Shown one piece after another: positions 51,513 to 59,394 of a stretch of 64,000 nt of DNA. Position numbers and translations under genes: made by a program. The first letter of the stretch is position 1; each line of letters opens with the position of its first letter. The stretch comes from Thermoplasmata archaeon (GTDB lineage Archaea; Thermoplasmatota; Thermoplasmata; Lutacidiplasmatales; UBA184): positions 1 through 64,000 of the forward strand of contig DAHUZZ010000005.1 of NCBI GenBank assembly GCA_027314915.1. Reading direction: 5' to 3'. The notes beneath the pieces are model-generated. The model saw only the letters and a program-made list of their open reading frames with translations, did no database searches and was not told the DNA's origin.

Positions 51513-52625
51513 GTGGAGCGGTACGACGTCGTCGTCGTCGGGGCGGGGCCGGGCGGGAGCACCGCGGCCCGGTTCGCCGCCCAAGGGGGCGCGCGCACGC
51601 TGCTGCTCGACCAGCGCGTCGAGCTCGGCCAGCCGGTCCAGTGCGGCGAGTTCCTCCCGACGCCCGCGGAGCTCGCCGACCTCTTCCCGCACCCCGAGAT
51701 CCCCCAGCTGATCCGGGAGGCGTTCGTGATCCCGCCGGAGACGGTGCTCCGGGCGACCCACGAGATGGTCTGCGTCGCCCCCTCCGGCCGGCGGTACCGG
51801 TTCCCCCTCGAGGGGTTCGCGGTGTCGCGCCGTGCCTTCGACAAGCGGCTCGCGCTCGCCGCCGAGGGCGAGGGGGCCGAGCTCCGGTTCCCCTGCGGGG
51901 TGACGGGCGTGAAGGACGGCCGGGTGCGGCTCGCGAACGGGGGCGAGGTCGAGGGGCAGGTGGTGATCGGCGCCGACGGTCCGCTCTCCACGGTCGCCCG
52001 CGGCGCGGGCTTCGCGCCGACCCGGGAGATGTACCGGATGATCACGGGCACCTCCCTCGGGGAGTTCCCGGACGCCATCGAGCTCTACTTCGGCCACCAC
52101 ACCCCCGGCGGCTACGGCTGGATGATCCCCAAGGCGACCGACGCGAACGTGGGGCTCGGGGTCACCCGGCTCCCGCCCGGGGAGGACCTGGGCAGCCTCC
52201 TCGACCGCTTCCTGACCGCCTGGGGGCTCCCCCGGGCGACCGACCGGACCCGCTGGTGGGTGCCCATCGGGCCCCCCCCGGAGTCCGCCCGCGCCGGCCG
52301 GGCGCTCTTCGTCGGGGACGCGGCCAACCTCGTGATGGCCACGAACGGCGGGGGGATCCCGACCGCGATCCTCTCCGGGCGGGACGCGGGGGTGGCCGCC
52401 GCCGGGCACTGCCGGACGGGGGCTCCGCTCGCGGAATACGACCGCCTCTGGAGGTCCCACCTCTACGAACCGCTCCTCCGGGCCTGGAGAATCAAGCGGC
52501 TGGGCGACCGGATCGTGGAAAGGGACCGGTGGCTGTCCATAGGAATGGCCTATATTGGCACGAAGGGTCTCGACTCGATGATGCGGCTGCGCTGGCCAGC
52601 GCGGCTGGTGTGGAGGGATTCATGA
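51513..52625 (+). CDS. Geranylgeranyl reductase family FAD protein
   Basis: 370 residues. An FAD-dependent reductase of the archaeal digeranylgeranylglycerophospholipid type. Seen: YDVVVVGAGPGGSTAARFAA (Rossmann), the QCGEFLP segment that aligns with the conserved Cys of the family, GADGPLSTVARGAG, and ALFVGDAANLVMATNGGGIP. It saturates geranylgeranyl chains in membrane lipids, or possibly the side chain of a quinone. The position 3 bases behind nuoN and overlapping GGPP synthase suggests shared expression with complex I. GTG start. Confidence 0.9.
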   Translation: MERYDVVVVGAGPGGSTAARFAAQGGARTLLLDQRVELGQPVQCGEFLPTPAELADLFPHPEIPQLIREAFVIPPETVLRATHEMVCVAPSGRRYRFPLEGFAVSRRAFDKRLALAAEGEGAELRFPCGVTGVKDGRVRLANGGEVEGQVVIGADGPLSTVARGAGFAPTREMYRMITGTSLGEFPDAIELYFGHHTPGGYGWMIPKATDANVGLGVTRLPPGEDLGSLLDRFLTAWGLPRATDRTRWWVPIGPPPESARAGRALFVGDAANLVMATNGGGIPTAILSGRDAGVAAAGHCRTGAPLAEYDRLWRSHLYEPLLRAWRIKRLGDRIVERDRWLSIGMAYIGTKGLDSMMRLRWPARLVWRDS

Positions 52626-53680
52626 TGCCGTTCACTCCCGCGTCGGAGTCCGCCGAGCCCTCGCTGGAAGCCCTCGTGAGCCAGACGGTCGGGGCCGACT
52701 TCCCCGAGGACGTGGGGAGCGTGGTCCCCCAGCTCGCCTCCGACCTCCAGGAGATCGACGCCCGGCTCTTCGAGACGCTCCACACCTCCTACCCGCAGCT
52801 CGCCGACGCCGCGAACTACGCCTGCCGGGCCGGTGGCAAGCGGGTGCGGCCGCTCCTCATGGCGGCGACCCACCGGGCGCTCGGCGCCGCCGACACCCGC
52901 CCCATCCACGCCCTCGCCGCGGCCTTCCAGCTGATCCACACCGCGACCCTCGTCCACGACGACGTCATCGACCACGCCGAGCTGCGCCGCGGCCGGCCGT
53001 CCGTCCCCCGGGCCTTCGGCCTGCCGGCGGCGATCGTCACGGGCGACTTCCTCTTCGTACGGGCCTTCGAGCTCGCCTCCGAGTACCCCCGGTCCGTGAT
53101 CCTGCGCTGCGGCGAGGCCTGCGCCGACCTCGCCGAGGGCGAGGTCCTCCAGGAGAACGCCCGGTTCGACCTCTCGAGCGGCCGCGAGCACTACTTCCGG
53201 GTCATCGAGCGGAAGACCGCGGCCATCGTCTCCGGCGCGCTCGCCGCCGTGGCCGAGATCGAGGGGGCCTCCAACGAGGTGATCGAGGACCTCGCCATGT
53301 ACGGCCGGGCGCTCGGGATCGCCTTCCAGGTGCGCGACGACTACCTGGACGTCTACGGCGACCCCGACCTCCTCGGGAAGCCGCTGTACTCGGACTACCG
53401 GGAGGGCAACCCCACGGTCCTTTCCCTCGAGGCGCACGCCGGGCTCGACGGGATCGCCAAGGCGGAGTTCGAGCGCCTGTTCGCGCTCCGGCACAAGCAG
53501 CCGCGGGACCTCCTCCGGCTCAAGGAGCTCACCGACCGCACCGACGCCCCGAAGCGGACCGTCGACGAGGCGAAGATGTGGGCCGAGCGGGCCGTCGCGT
53601 CGCTGACCGGCGTGCCCGCGGGCCCCTACCACGTCCTCCTCGCCCACCTGGCCCGCGAGGCGGCGGGGCGCAGGTTCTAG
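52622..53680 (+). CDS. Geranylgeranyl diphosphate synthase (polyprenyl synthase)
   Basis: 352 residues, all-trans prenyltransferase of the isoprenoid synthase fold. First Asp-rich motif in LIHTATLVHDDVIDHAELRR (DDxxD), second in IAFQVRDDYLDVYGD. GGKRVRPLLMAATH binds the diphosphate. The residues before the first motif (AFQLIHTA) include Phe/Leu, not bulky at the chain-length floor, so C20 or longer products are possible. N-terminal 40 residues are an acidic extension. ATG 52622 overlaps the reductase stop (ATGA). It supplies lipid or quinone tails. Confidence 0.92.
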   Translation: MMPFTPASESAEPSLEALVSQTVGADFPEDVGSVVPQLASDLQEIDARLFETLHTSYPQLADAANYACRAGGKRVRPLLMAATHRALGAADTRPIHALAAAFQLIHTATLVHDDVIDHAELRRGRPSVPRAFGLPAAIVTGDFLFVRAFELASEYPRSVILRCGEACADLAEGEVLQENARFDLSSGREHYFRVIERKTAAIVSGALAAVAEIEGASNEVIEDLAMYGRALGIAFQVRDDYLDVYGDPDLLGKPLYSDYREGNPTVLSLEAHAGLDGIAKAEFERLFALRHKQPRDLLRLKELTDRTDAPKRTVDEAKMWAERAVASLTGVPAGPYHVLLAHLAREAAGRRF

Positions 53681-53761
53681 CGGTGACCATCGCCGGCGCC
53701 CGCCGGTCGAGCGAAACCTACATGTCGGTCGGGCCGGCCCTTGGGTGACACGGAGGGCAGC

Positions 53762-54241
53762 ATGGCATCGCATCATCCGTCGAGCCCGGGCGAGGAGGGG
53801 GCCCCCGCGCCGGCCGCGGTGACCCGGATCCCGATCCAGCACCTGCCCCGGCCCTACCGGCCGCCGCCGCTGCGGCCCAGCCTGCCCCTCGGCATCGCGG
53901 TGATCTCCATCCTCCTCGCCATCGCGGCCGTCCTCGTGCTCCTCACGGGCGCCTTGATCCTCCTGAGCGCGCTGGCCGGCAGCGCCCTGATCCCGACGAC
54001 GCTGCTGATCACCACGACGGTCGACCCCTGGGGAGCGGCGATCCTGATCGTGCTCGGCGGGGTCGTCCTGGCGGTGGCCCGCGCGCTCTGGGACCTCGAG
54101 CGCTGGGCGCTCTACGTCGGCGTCGGAGGCAGCTTCGCGGGCCTGACCTACCTCTTCTTCACGGGCTCCATCACGGTCCTCTTCCTCCTCCTCCTCGCCC
54201 TCTTCGTCTACCTGCTCACCGTCCGGCACCACTTCTACTGA
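53762..54241 (+). CDS. Small four-helix membrane protein, paralogue of the 34138-34554 protein
   Basis: 159 residues. A Pro/Ala-rich cytoplasmic N terminus is followed by helices LGIAVISILLAIAAVLVLLT, ILLSALAGSALIPTTLLI, AAILIVLGGVVLAVARALW and a pair around LTYLFFTGSITVLFLLLLAL. It ends YLLTVRHHFY, matching YLIAVSGHFD of the paralogue. Family unknown. ATG 53762 is preceded by GGAGGG. Its stop overlaps the ATG of the nitrilase-like gene by one base, so the two are coupled. Confidence 0.65.
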   Translation: MASHHPSSPGEEGAPAPAAVTRIPIQHLPRPYRPPPLRPSLPLGIAVISILLAIAAVLVLLTGALILLSALAGSALIPTTLLITTTVDPWGAAILIVLGGVVLAVARALWDLERWALYVGVGGSFAGLTYLFFTGSITVLFLLLLALFVYLLTVRHHFY

Positions 54242-55041
54242 TGCGCTTCCTTTTGGGCCAGCTGACCCCGCGGCTCGGGGAGCCGCTCGAGAACCTGGCC
54301 CGGATCGACCGGCTCCTCGCCTCCCGTGCGGTCGGGCTCGCGGTCTTCCCCGAGCTGTTCGTGAGCGGCTACCGCGCGGGGGACCGGCTCCGCGCCCTCG
54401 CCCTTTCCCCCGGGGGGGGTCCGCTGCTCGAGCTCGAGCGGATCGCCGCCGCCCGGAACACCTGGCTCGTGCTGGGCGCCCCCGTCGCCGTGCCCGACCG
54501 CGCGGGCGAGGTCTTCAACGCCGTCCTGCTCATCGGGCCCGACGGGTCGAGCCGCTACCAGGTGAAGCGCTACCTGCCGACGTACGGCCCGTTCGAGGAG
54601 GGGCGGATCTTCACCCCGGCCGGCCGATCCGACCCCCTGCCGCTCGCGGGCCACCCCGTCGGCCTCGCGATCTGCTACGACGCCTTCTTCCCGGAGATCT
54701 TCCGGGAGCTCGCCCTCAAGGGCTCCGAGCTGTTCCTCGTCGTCTCGGCGTCGCCGGTGACCTCGCGCCGCCTCTTCGAGAAGGTCCTGCCGGCCCGGGC
54801 GGTCGAGAACGGCTGCCCCGTCCTCTACGCGAACCGGACCGGTGTCGAGGACGGGCTCGTCTTCGGCGGCGGGAGCGGGGCGTGGGACGTCCGGGGGGAG
54901 CCGATCGCGCTGGACCGGGTTGCCGTGCCGGACGGGGAGCCCGAGGAGGCGCTCCTCGTGGGCGAGCTCGACCTGGCCGAGGCGGGCCGGTGGCGCCCCT
55001 TCCGGCCCGTGCTGCGCGACGTCACCGCCCACCCGCCCTGA
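54241..55041 (+). CDS. Carbon-nitrogen hydrolase (nitrilase superfamily)
   Basis: 266 residues with the Glu-Lys-Cys triad: Glu38 in VFPELFVSGY, Lys109 in VKRYLPTYG and Cys145 in AICYDAFFPE. It hydrolyses an amide or nitrile bond; ARAVENGCPVLYANRTG and the overall length match amidase branches of the family (N-carbamoyl or omega-amidase type), but the substrate is not clear. Cytoplasmic. ATG 54241 is coupled to the membrane protein before it. Confidence 0.9.
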   Translation: MRFLLGQLTPRLGEPLENLARIDRLLASRAVGLAVFPELFVSGYRAGDRLRALALSPGGGPLLELERIAAARNTWLVLGAPVAVPDRAGEVFNAVLLIGPDGSSRYQVKRYLPTYGPFEEGRIFTPAGRSDPLPLAGHPVGLAICYDAFFPEIFRELALKGSELFLVVSASPVTSRRLFEKVLPARAVENGCPVLYANRTGVEDGLVFGGGSGAWDVRGEPIALDRVAVPDGEPEEALLVGELDLAEAGRWRPFRPVLRDVTAHPP

Positions 55042-55123
55042 GGCGGCGCGCCTCCCGAGGAGGGAGGGGCGTTCGGCACCCCGAACCACCGGCCCTCGCG
55101 CGCGACGCGGTCTCCTACCTCCC

Positions 55124-55151
55124 GCACCACGACGGCCCGAGGTCGTCGTGC
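55124..55151 (+). repeat. Imperfect hairpin
   Basis: GCACCACGAC and GTCGTCGTGC pair with one C-C mismatch around an 8-base loop. It is 80 bases past the nitrilase stop. Confidence 0.35.
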
Positions 55152-55305
55152 GCGATCCGACCCCCGCGAGGGGGGGGGTTCGGGAGATGCGGGGCGGCGG
55201 CCCGGGGGCGCCCGGTCCTACGGGAACGGCACCGCGCGCCCGCCCGTCGGGATCAACCTCCTCCGGGGGCCCCGGGCTCGCTCGAGCCCGTGAACAGCAA
55301 CGTGG

Positions 55306-55313
55306 TCTTTATG
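55306..55313 (+). promoter_or_regulatory. TATA-like box for top6B
   Basis: TCTTTATG centred about 29 bases before ATG 55339; leaderless spacing. Confidence 0.55.
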
Positions 55314-55338
55314 TGGTGCGGAGGGTGGAAATCCGGCG

Positions 55339-57360
55339 ATGGCACCCGCGAAGAGCCTCGCCCAGCAGCTGGGCGAGAAGCAGCGGGAGATCTCCGTGGC
55401 GGAGTTCTTCGAGCGGAACCGCCAGATCCTGGGCTTCGACAACCCCGCCCGGGCGCTCCTCACCAGCGTGAAGGAGGCGATCGACAACTCCCTGGATGCC
55501 TGCGAGGAGGCCGGCCTCCTCCCGGAGCTCAGCGTCGAGGTCCATAAGGACGGGGCCGACCGGTACCGCGTGATCGTCGAGGACAACGGTCCGGGGATCG
55601 TCCGCAAGCAGATCCCGAACGTCTTCGCGCGGCTGCTCTACGGCTCGCGCTTCCACGCGAACCGGCAGTCCCGGGGCCAGCAGGGGATCGGGATCTCGGC
55701 CGCGGTCCTCTACGCCGCGCTCACCACCGCGCGACCGGCGAAGATCACCTCCAAGGTCGAGGAGGAGGAGGCCGCCCACGTCGTGGAGCTGTTCATCGAC
55801 ACCCAGAAGAACCTTCCCCGGATCGTCCGGGAGGACGTCGTCCTCTGGGACCGCCCCCACGGCATCAGGGTCGAGCTCGCGCTGAAGGCGAAGTACCAGC
55901 GGGGTCGCCAATCGCCCTACGAGTACCTCAAGGACACGGCGATCGTGAACCCCCACGCCCGGATCGTGCTCACCGAGCCGGACGGCACCCGGGTCACCTG
56001 GGAGCGGGCCGCCACGGAGATGCCCCCCGTGCCGAAGGAGGTGCTCCCGCACCCCTACGGCCTCGAGCTCGGCGAACTCTCCTCCCGTCTCAAGGCCTCC
56101 TCGCGCCCGACGGTCTCCGACGTCCTGCTCCACGAGTTCGCGGGGGTGACCCCCCGGGCGCTCAAGGAGATCCTGGCGGCCGCCCGGATCGCCCCGAAGA
56201 CCGCGCCGGGCTCGATCCACGGGGAAGAGCTCGAGCAGCTCCTCTCGGCCCTCCACGCGGCCCCGCTGCTCCCGCCGAGCGCCGAGGCGCTCTCGCCGAT
56301 CGGACCTCTCCTCATCAAGCGGGGGCTGCGGAACGTGCTGGGCGAGGTCCGCCCGGAGTTCTTCGCGCCACCGGTGAGCCGGCCCCCGAAGATCCGGGGC
56401 GGCTTCCCCTTCCTGGTCGAGGTCGGGCTCGTCTACGGGGGCGGGCTCCCCCTCGACCAACCCGTGCAGCTTTTGCGGTTCGCGAACCGCGTGCCGCTCC
56501 TCTTCCAGCAGGGTGCCTGCGCCATCACCACGGCCGTCGGGGGGATGGATTGGCGCCGCTACGGGCTCGATCAGAAGGGCGGCGCCGGGATCCCGACGGG
56601 GCCGTGCGTCATCCTGGTGCACCTGGCCTCGACCAAGATCCCGTTCACGAGCGAGGCGAAGGAGGCCATCGCCGAGGACGAGGAGATCGACCGGGAGGTC
56701 ACCCTCGCCCTCCAGGCCGCCGCGCGGCACCTGAGGATCCACCTCTCGCGCCGGACGCGCCGGGAGCTCGCGGGGGAGAAGTTCGACGTGATCCTGAAGA
56801 TCCTGCCCCGGCTGGCCGCCAAGACGAGCGCGCTCGTCGGGAAGCCGGTGCCGGACCTCACCCCGGTCATCACCCGGATCATGGACGTCGTCTACGTCGA
56901 TCCCCAGCCGGTCGCGACCGAGGAGAAGAAGCCCGCGACGAGCCGGTTCACGATCGACGTCACGAACTACACCCCGCGCCCCCGGGTCCTCGAGCTCTTC
57001 CTCGAGATGCCCCCCGCCGAGTTCCCTCCGTCCAGGGTGCTCCCCGCGCCGGACGGGGTCGAGGCGCCGCTCGGGCGCGCGTGGTGGACGCTCCCCCGGC
57101 TCGAGCCGAGCGGGCGGACCCGGATCGAGCTCGACTTCCCGAGCGCGACCGAGGTGGACCTCGACGATCTCGACCTCTACGTCGCCGGCGTCGACGAGTC
57201 GCACCTGCTCGGCGCCGACCCCCTGCCCGGCGACTGGGAGGTCCGGCTCCCGCGCGCCATCGTGGAGGCCGCGGAGGCGGCCGCGGCGGCCGAGACGGCG
57301 GACGAAGCGGAGGTGGATTACGATGGCACCGAAACGAGCAGCCCCCTCGACGAAGAGTGA
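55339..57360 (+). CDS. top6B: DNA topoisomerase VI subunit B
   Basis: ATPase subunit of the type IIB topoisomerase that relaxes and decatenates DNA. 673 residues. GHKL ATPase motifs: [19 protein letters not shown] (N box), [13 protein letters not shown] (G1), [18 protein letters not shown] (G2, with the lid). A helix-two-turn-helix and a transducer domain follow ([18 protein letters not shown] with the switch Lys/Gln region). The C-terminal end is a short Ig-like domain and acidic tail, as in the long B subunits. ATG 55339. It overlaps top6A by 38 bases. Confidence 0.95.
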   Translation: MAPAKSLAQQLGEKQREISVAEFFERNRQILGFDNPARALLTSVKEAIDNSLDACEEAGLLPELSVEVHKDGADRYRVIVEDNGPGIVRKQIPNVFARLLYGSRFHANRQSRGQQGIGISAAVLYAALTTARPAKITSKVEEEEAAHVVELFIDTQKNLPRIVREDVVLWDRPHGIRVELALKAKYQRGRQSPYEYLKDTAIVNPHARIVLTEPDGTRVTWERAATEMPPVPKEVLPHPYGLELGELSSRLKASSRPTVSDVLLHEFAGVTPRALKEILAAARIAPKTAPGSIHGEELEQLLSALHAAPLLPPSAEALSPIGPLLIKRGLRNVLGEVRPEFFAPPVSRPPKIRGGFPFLVEVGLVYGGGLPLDQPVQLLRFANRVPLLFQQGACAITTAVGGMDWRRYGLDQKGGAGIPTGPCVILVHLASTKIPFTSEAKEAIAEDEEIDREVTLALQAAARHLRIHLSRRTRRELAGEKFDVILKILPRLAAKTSALVGKPVPDLTPVITRIMDVVYVDPQPVATEEKKPATSRFTIDVTNYTPRPRVLELFLEMPPAEFPPSRVLPAPDGVEAPLGRAWWTLPRLEPSGRTRIELDFPSATEVDLDDLDLYVAGVDESHLLGADPLPGDWEVRLPRAIVEAAEAAAAAETADEAEVDYDGTETSSPLDEE

Positions 57361-58450
57361 GGACGCGATCGCGGCCGAGGCGCTCCGGCCGACGCTCGAC
57401 CTCGCCCGGGACGTCTACCGGCAGCTCGCCGACGGCGAGATCCCCCGGATGCGGCTCCCGCTCCGGACGAAGCAGAACATCTCCTTCCAGATGCGGGACG
57501 GCGTCTGGAGGCTCGGCCGCCAGATGGGGACCCGGAGCGCGCGGAAGAAGGACGGCGCGCTCATGCTGCTCCGGACCTTCTACCTGGTCGACTTCATCAA
57601 CGAGATGGCCCGCGAGCGGAAGACCTCCACGCTCCGGGAGCTCTACTACATCAGCGAGGGCTGGGAGGAAGGGAAGTTCCACAGCGAGGACGAGTCGAAC
57701 CTCCTCGTGGAGGACCTCGAGGTCCTGTGCGAGCGGCTCCGGGAGGACTTCCGCCTGCACCCGGAGGAGAACGGCGCCTCGGTGATCGGCGACCTCACCC
57801 TTCGGGAGCGGAACCGGAAGGGGCAGGTGAAGAAGATCAACTGCCGCGACGATGTCGGGGACGGCGGCTACGCGCTCCCCTTCAACGTCGAAAAGGAGAA
57901 GATCGAGCTCCTCTCGACGGGGGCGAAGTTCATCGTCGCCGTGGAGTGCGGCGGGATGGTCGACCGGCTCGCCGAGAACGGCTTCGACGAGGAGCACGAC
58001 GCGCTGCTCGTGCACCTCAAGGGCCAGCCGGCGCGATCGACCCGGCGGTTCCTCAAGCGGCTCAACGCGGAGCTCAAGCTGCCGGTCATCGTCTTCACCG
58101 ACGGCGATCCCTGGTCGTTCCGGATCTTCGCCTCGGTCGCCTACGGGGCCATCAAGACGGCGCACATCTCCCAGTACCTCGCGACCCCGTCGGCCGAGTT
58201 CCTGGGCGTCACCCCCTCCGACATCGAGAACTACAAGCTCCCGAGCGACCAGCTCTCCGACCAGGACATCCGGGCGCTCCAGGCGGAGCTCACCGACCCC
58301 CGGTTCAAGACCGCCGAATGGCGGAGCGAGATCGAGCTCATGCTCAAGAACGGGAAGAAGGCCGAGCAGCAGTCGCTCGCCAAGTACGGCCTCAACTACG
58401 TGACCGAGACCTACCTCCCCGAGAAGCTCGGCGAGATGAACGTGATCTAG
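57323..58450 (+). CDS. top6A: DNA topoisomerase VI subunit A
   Basis: DNA-cleaving subunit, homologue of Spo11, 375 residues. The catalytic Tyr is the second of the pair in [11 protein letters not shown] (Tyr109). The Toprim site has Glu in [15 protein letters not shown] and Asp residues in [15 protein letters not shown]. The 5Y-CAP region precedes these. ATG 57323 lies within the end of top6B, so the two subunits are made by coupled translation in equal amounts. Topo VI is missing from classical Thermoplasmatales but present in many other archaea. Confidence 0.95.
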   Translation: MAPKRAAPSTKSEDAIAAEALRPTLDLARDVYRQLADGEIPRMRLPLRTKQNISFQMRDGVWRLGRQMGTRSARKKDGALMLLRTFYLVDFINEMARERKTSTLRELYYISEGWEEGKFHSEDESNLLVEDLEVLCERLREDFRLHPEENGASVIGDLTLRERNRKGQVKKINCRDDVGDGGYALPFNVEKEKIELLSTGAKFIVAVECGGMVDRLAENGFDEEHDALLVHLKGQPARSTRRFLKRLNAELKLPVIVFTDGDPWSFRIFASVAYGAIKTAHISQYLATPSAEFLGVTPSDIENYKLPSDQLSDQDIRALQAELTDPRFKTAEWRSEIELMLKNGKKAEQQSLAKYGLNYVTETYLPEKLGEMNVI

Positions 58451-58466
58451 TGCCCGTCCGCGCGGC

Positions 58467-58877
58467 TCACGGCGGCGGGTCGGCGGGCGGCATCGTCCCG
58501 ATCCCGACCCACAGCGAGTCCGCCCAGTAGTCCACGGTCTCGGGGATCCCCCGGAGGCTCACGACCCGGCCGCCCCCCCGGCGGACGGTGTCGAGCTCGT
58601 CCCGGAGACGGTCGGGGGGCTCCGCACACCGTCGGGCGAGCTCCTGACGGAGCTGCCGCTCGAGCCCGCGATCGAGCCACCGGGCGGGGTGGCGCACGGC
58701 CAGGCGATAGTGGGACCCGCCGTCGAGCTGGTCGACCCGGAAGATCCTCCACTCGAGGGGCTCGTTCCGCTCGGCGGCGACCGTCGCGGCGGCGAGGTTC
58801 CCGGCCGCCTCCGCGACCGGGTCCAGCTGGAGCGGATCGCCCTCGAGACGGAAGGCGACGTCCGGTCCCTGCGTCAT
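58467..58877 (-). CDS. Hypothetical protein
   Basis: 136 residues, no family recognised. Soluble, mixed alpha/beta: LEWRIFRVDQLDGGSHYRLA then a helical, Arg-rich middle (LERQLRQELARRCAEP) and VVSLRGIPETVDYWADSLWV. Good codon bias and an ATG start at 58877, 23 bases after the stop of another small unknown gene, suggest a two-gene unit. Convergent with top6A. Confidence 0.6.
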   Translation of the reverse strand: MTQGPDVAFRLEGDPLQLDPVAEAAGNLAAATVAAERNEPLEWRIFRVDQLDGGSHYRLAVRHPARWLDRGLERQLRQELARRCAEPPDRLRDELDTVRRGGGRVVSLRGIPETVDYWADSLWVGIGTMPPADPPP

Positions 58878-58900
58878 GGGCCCCCCTCCGCCGCGCCCCG

Positions 58901-59323
58901 CTACCCCAGCGACCCGGTGAGGAGCGGGCGGATCGAGGGGGCGAGCAGCGACGGGGCGCGCGCCGCGGGCACGTAGAGGACCCCGTCCTCCCCGACCCGG
59001 GTGCGGACCCAGGGGATCCCCTGCTCCACGAACCGCTCGGCGTCGGCCGCGCTCTCGAGGGCGACCCCCGTGCTCCGAGGTCCCGGGTGCGCGCCGTCCT
59101 CGCCGAGCACGAGCTCGTCGACCGCTTCATCGTAGAGCAGCCAGCCGGTCGGCACCGCCACCCGGAGCTTGACCAGGTTGGGCCGCAGCTTCGCCTCGCT
59201 CTCCGTCTCGGTCCGGGCGAAGACCGTGTAGGGTTCCCCTTCGACCTCGGCGGCGTGGTCGAAGGCGAAGCTCTTCGACCGGAACGACAGGAGGTTCATC
59301 GAGATCGTATCGGCCTCGAGCAC
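58901..59323 (-). CDS. Hypothetical protein
   Basis: 140 residues, no family recognised. Mostly beta-like: DHAAEVEGEPYTVFARTETE, LVKLRVAVPTGWLLYDEAVD and GEDGVLYVPAARAPS. No membrane helix or cysteine. GTG 59323 is set by a CTTTAAGG box about 26 bases upstream, so this is a real transcript start. It heads a pair with the 136-residue unknown. Confidence 0.6.
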   Translation of the reverse strand: MLEADTISMNLLSFRSKSFAFDHAAEVEGEPYTVFARTETESEAKLRPNLVKLRVAVPTGWLLYDEAVDELVLGEDGAHPGPRSTGVALESAADAERFVEQGIPWVRTRVGEDGVLYVPAARAPSLLAPSIRPLLTGSLG

Positions 59324-59345
59324 GCGGGGGCCATCCGCCCTCCCG

Positions 59346-59353
59346 CTTTAAGG
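59346..59353 (-). promoter_or_regulatory. TATA box for the two unknown genes
   Basis: CTTTAAGG (minus CCTTAAAG) centred about 26 bases before GTG 59323. Confidence 0.55.
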
Positions 59354-59394
59354 CGAGTTCCGGGGACGCCCGCCGACCCCACGCGCCGGCGCCC

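Larger units (their letters stand above)
55042..55338. other. Non-coding region with hairpins and top6B promoter
   Basis: 297 bases before top6B. At 55124-55151 a 10-bp stem (GCACCACGAC / GTCGTCGTGC, one mismatch) encloses GGCCCGAG. At about 55158-55180 CGACCCCC-GCGA-GGGGG...TCG could fold with a GNRA loop. A TCTTTATG box at 55306-55313 is the top6B promoter. I do not recognise a known RNA; the hairpins may end the nitrilase transcript or be part of a small RNA. Confidence 0.4.

Noticed and set aside
49929..52460. 843-codon minus-strand open frame opposite nuoN and the reductase gene
   Set aside because: Again a charged shadow of membrane-protein codons; the plus-strand genes are certain.
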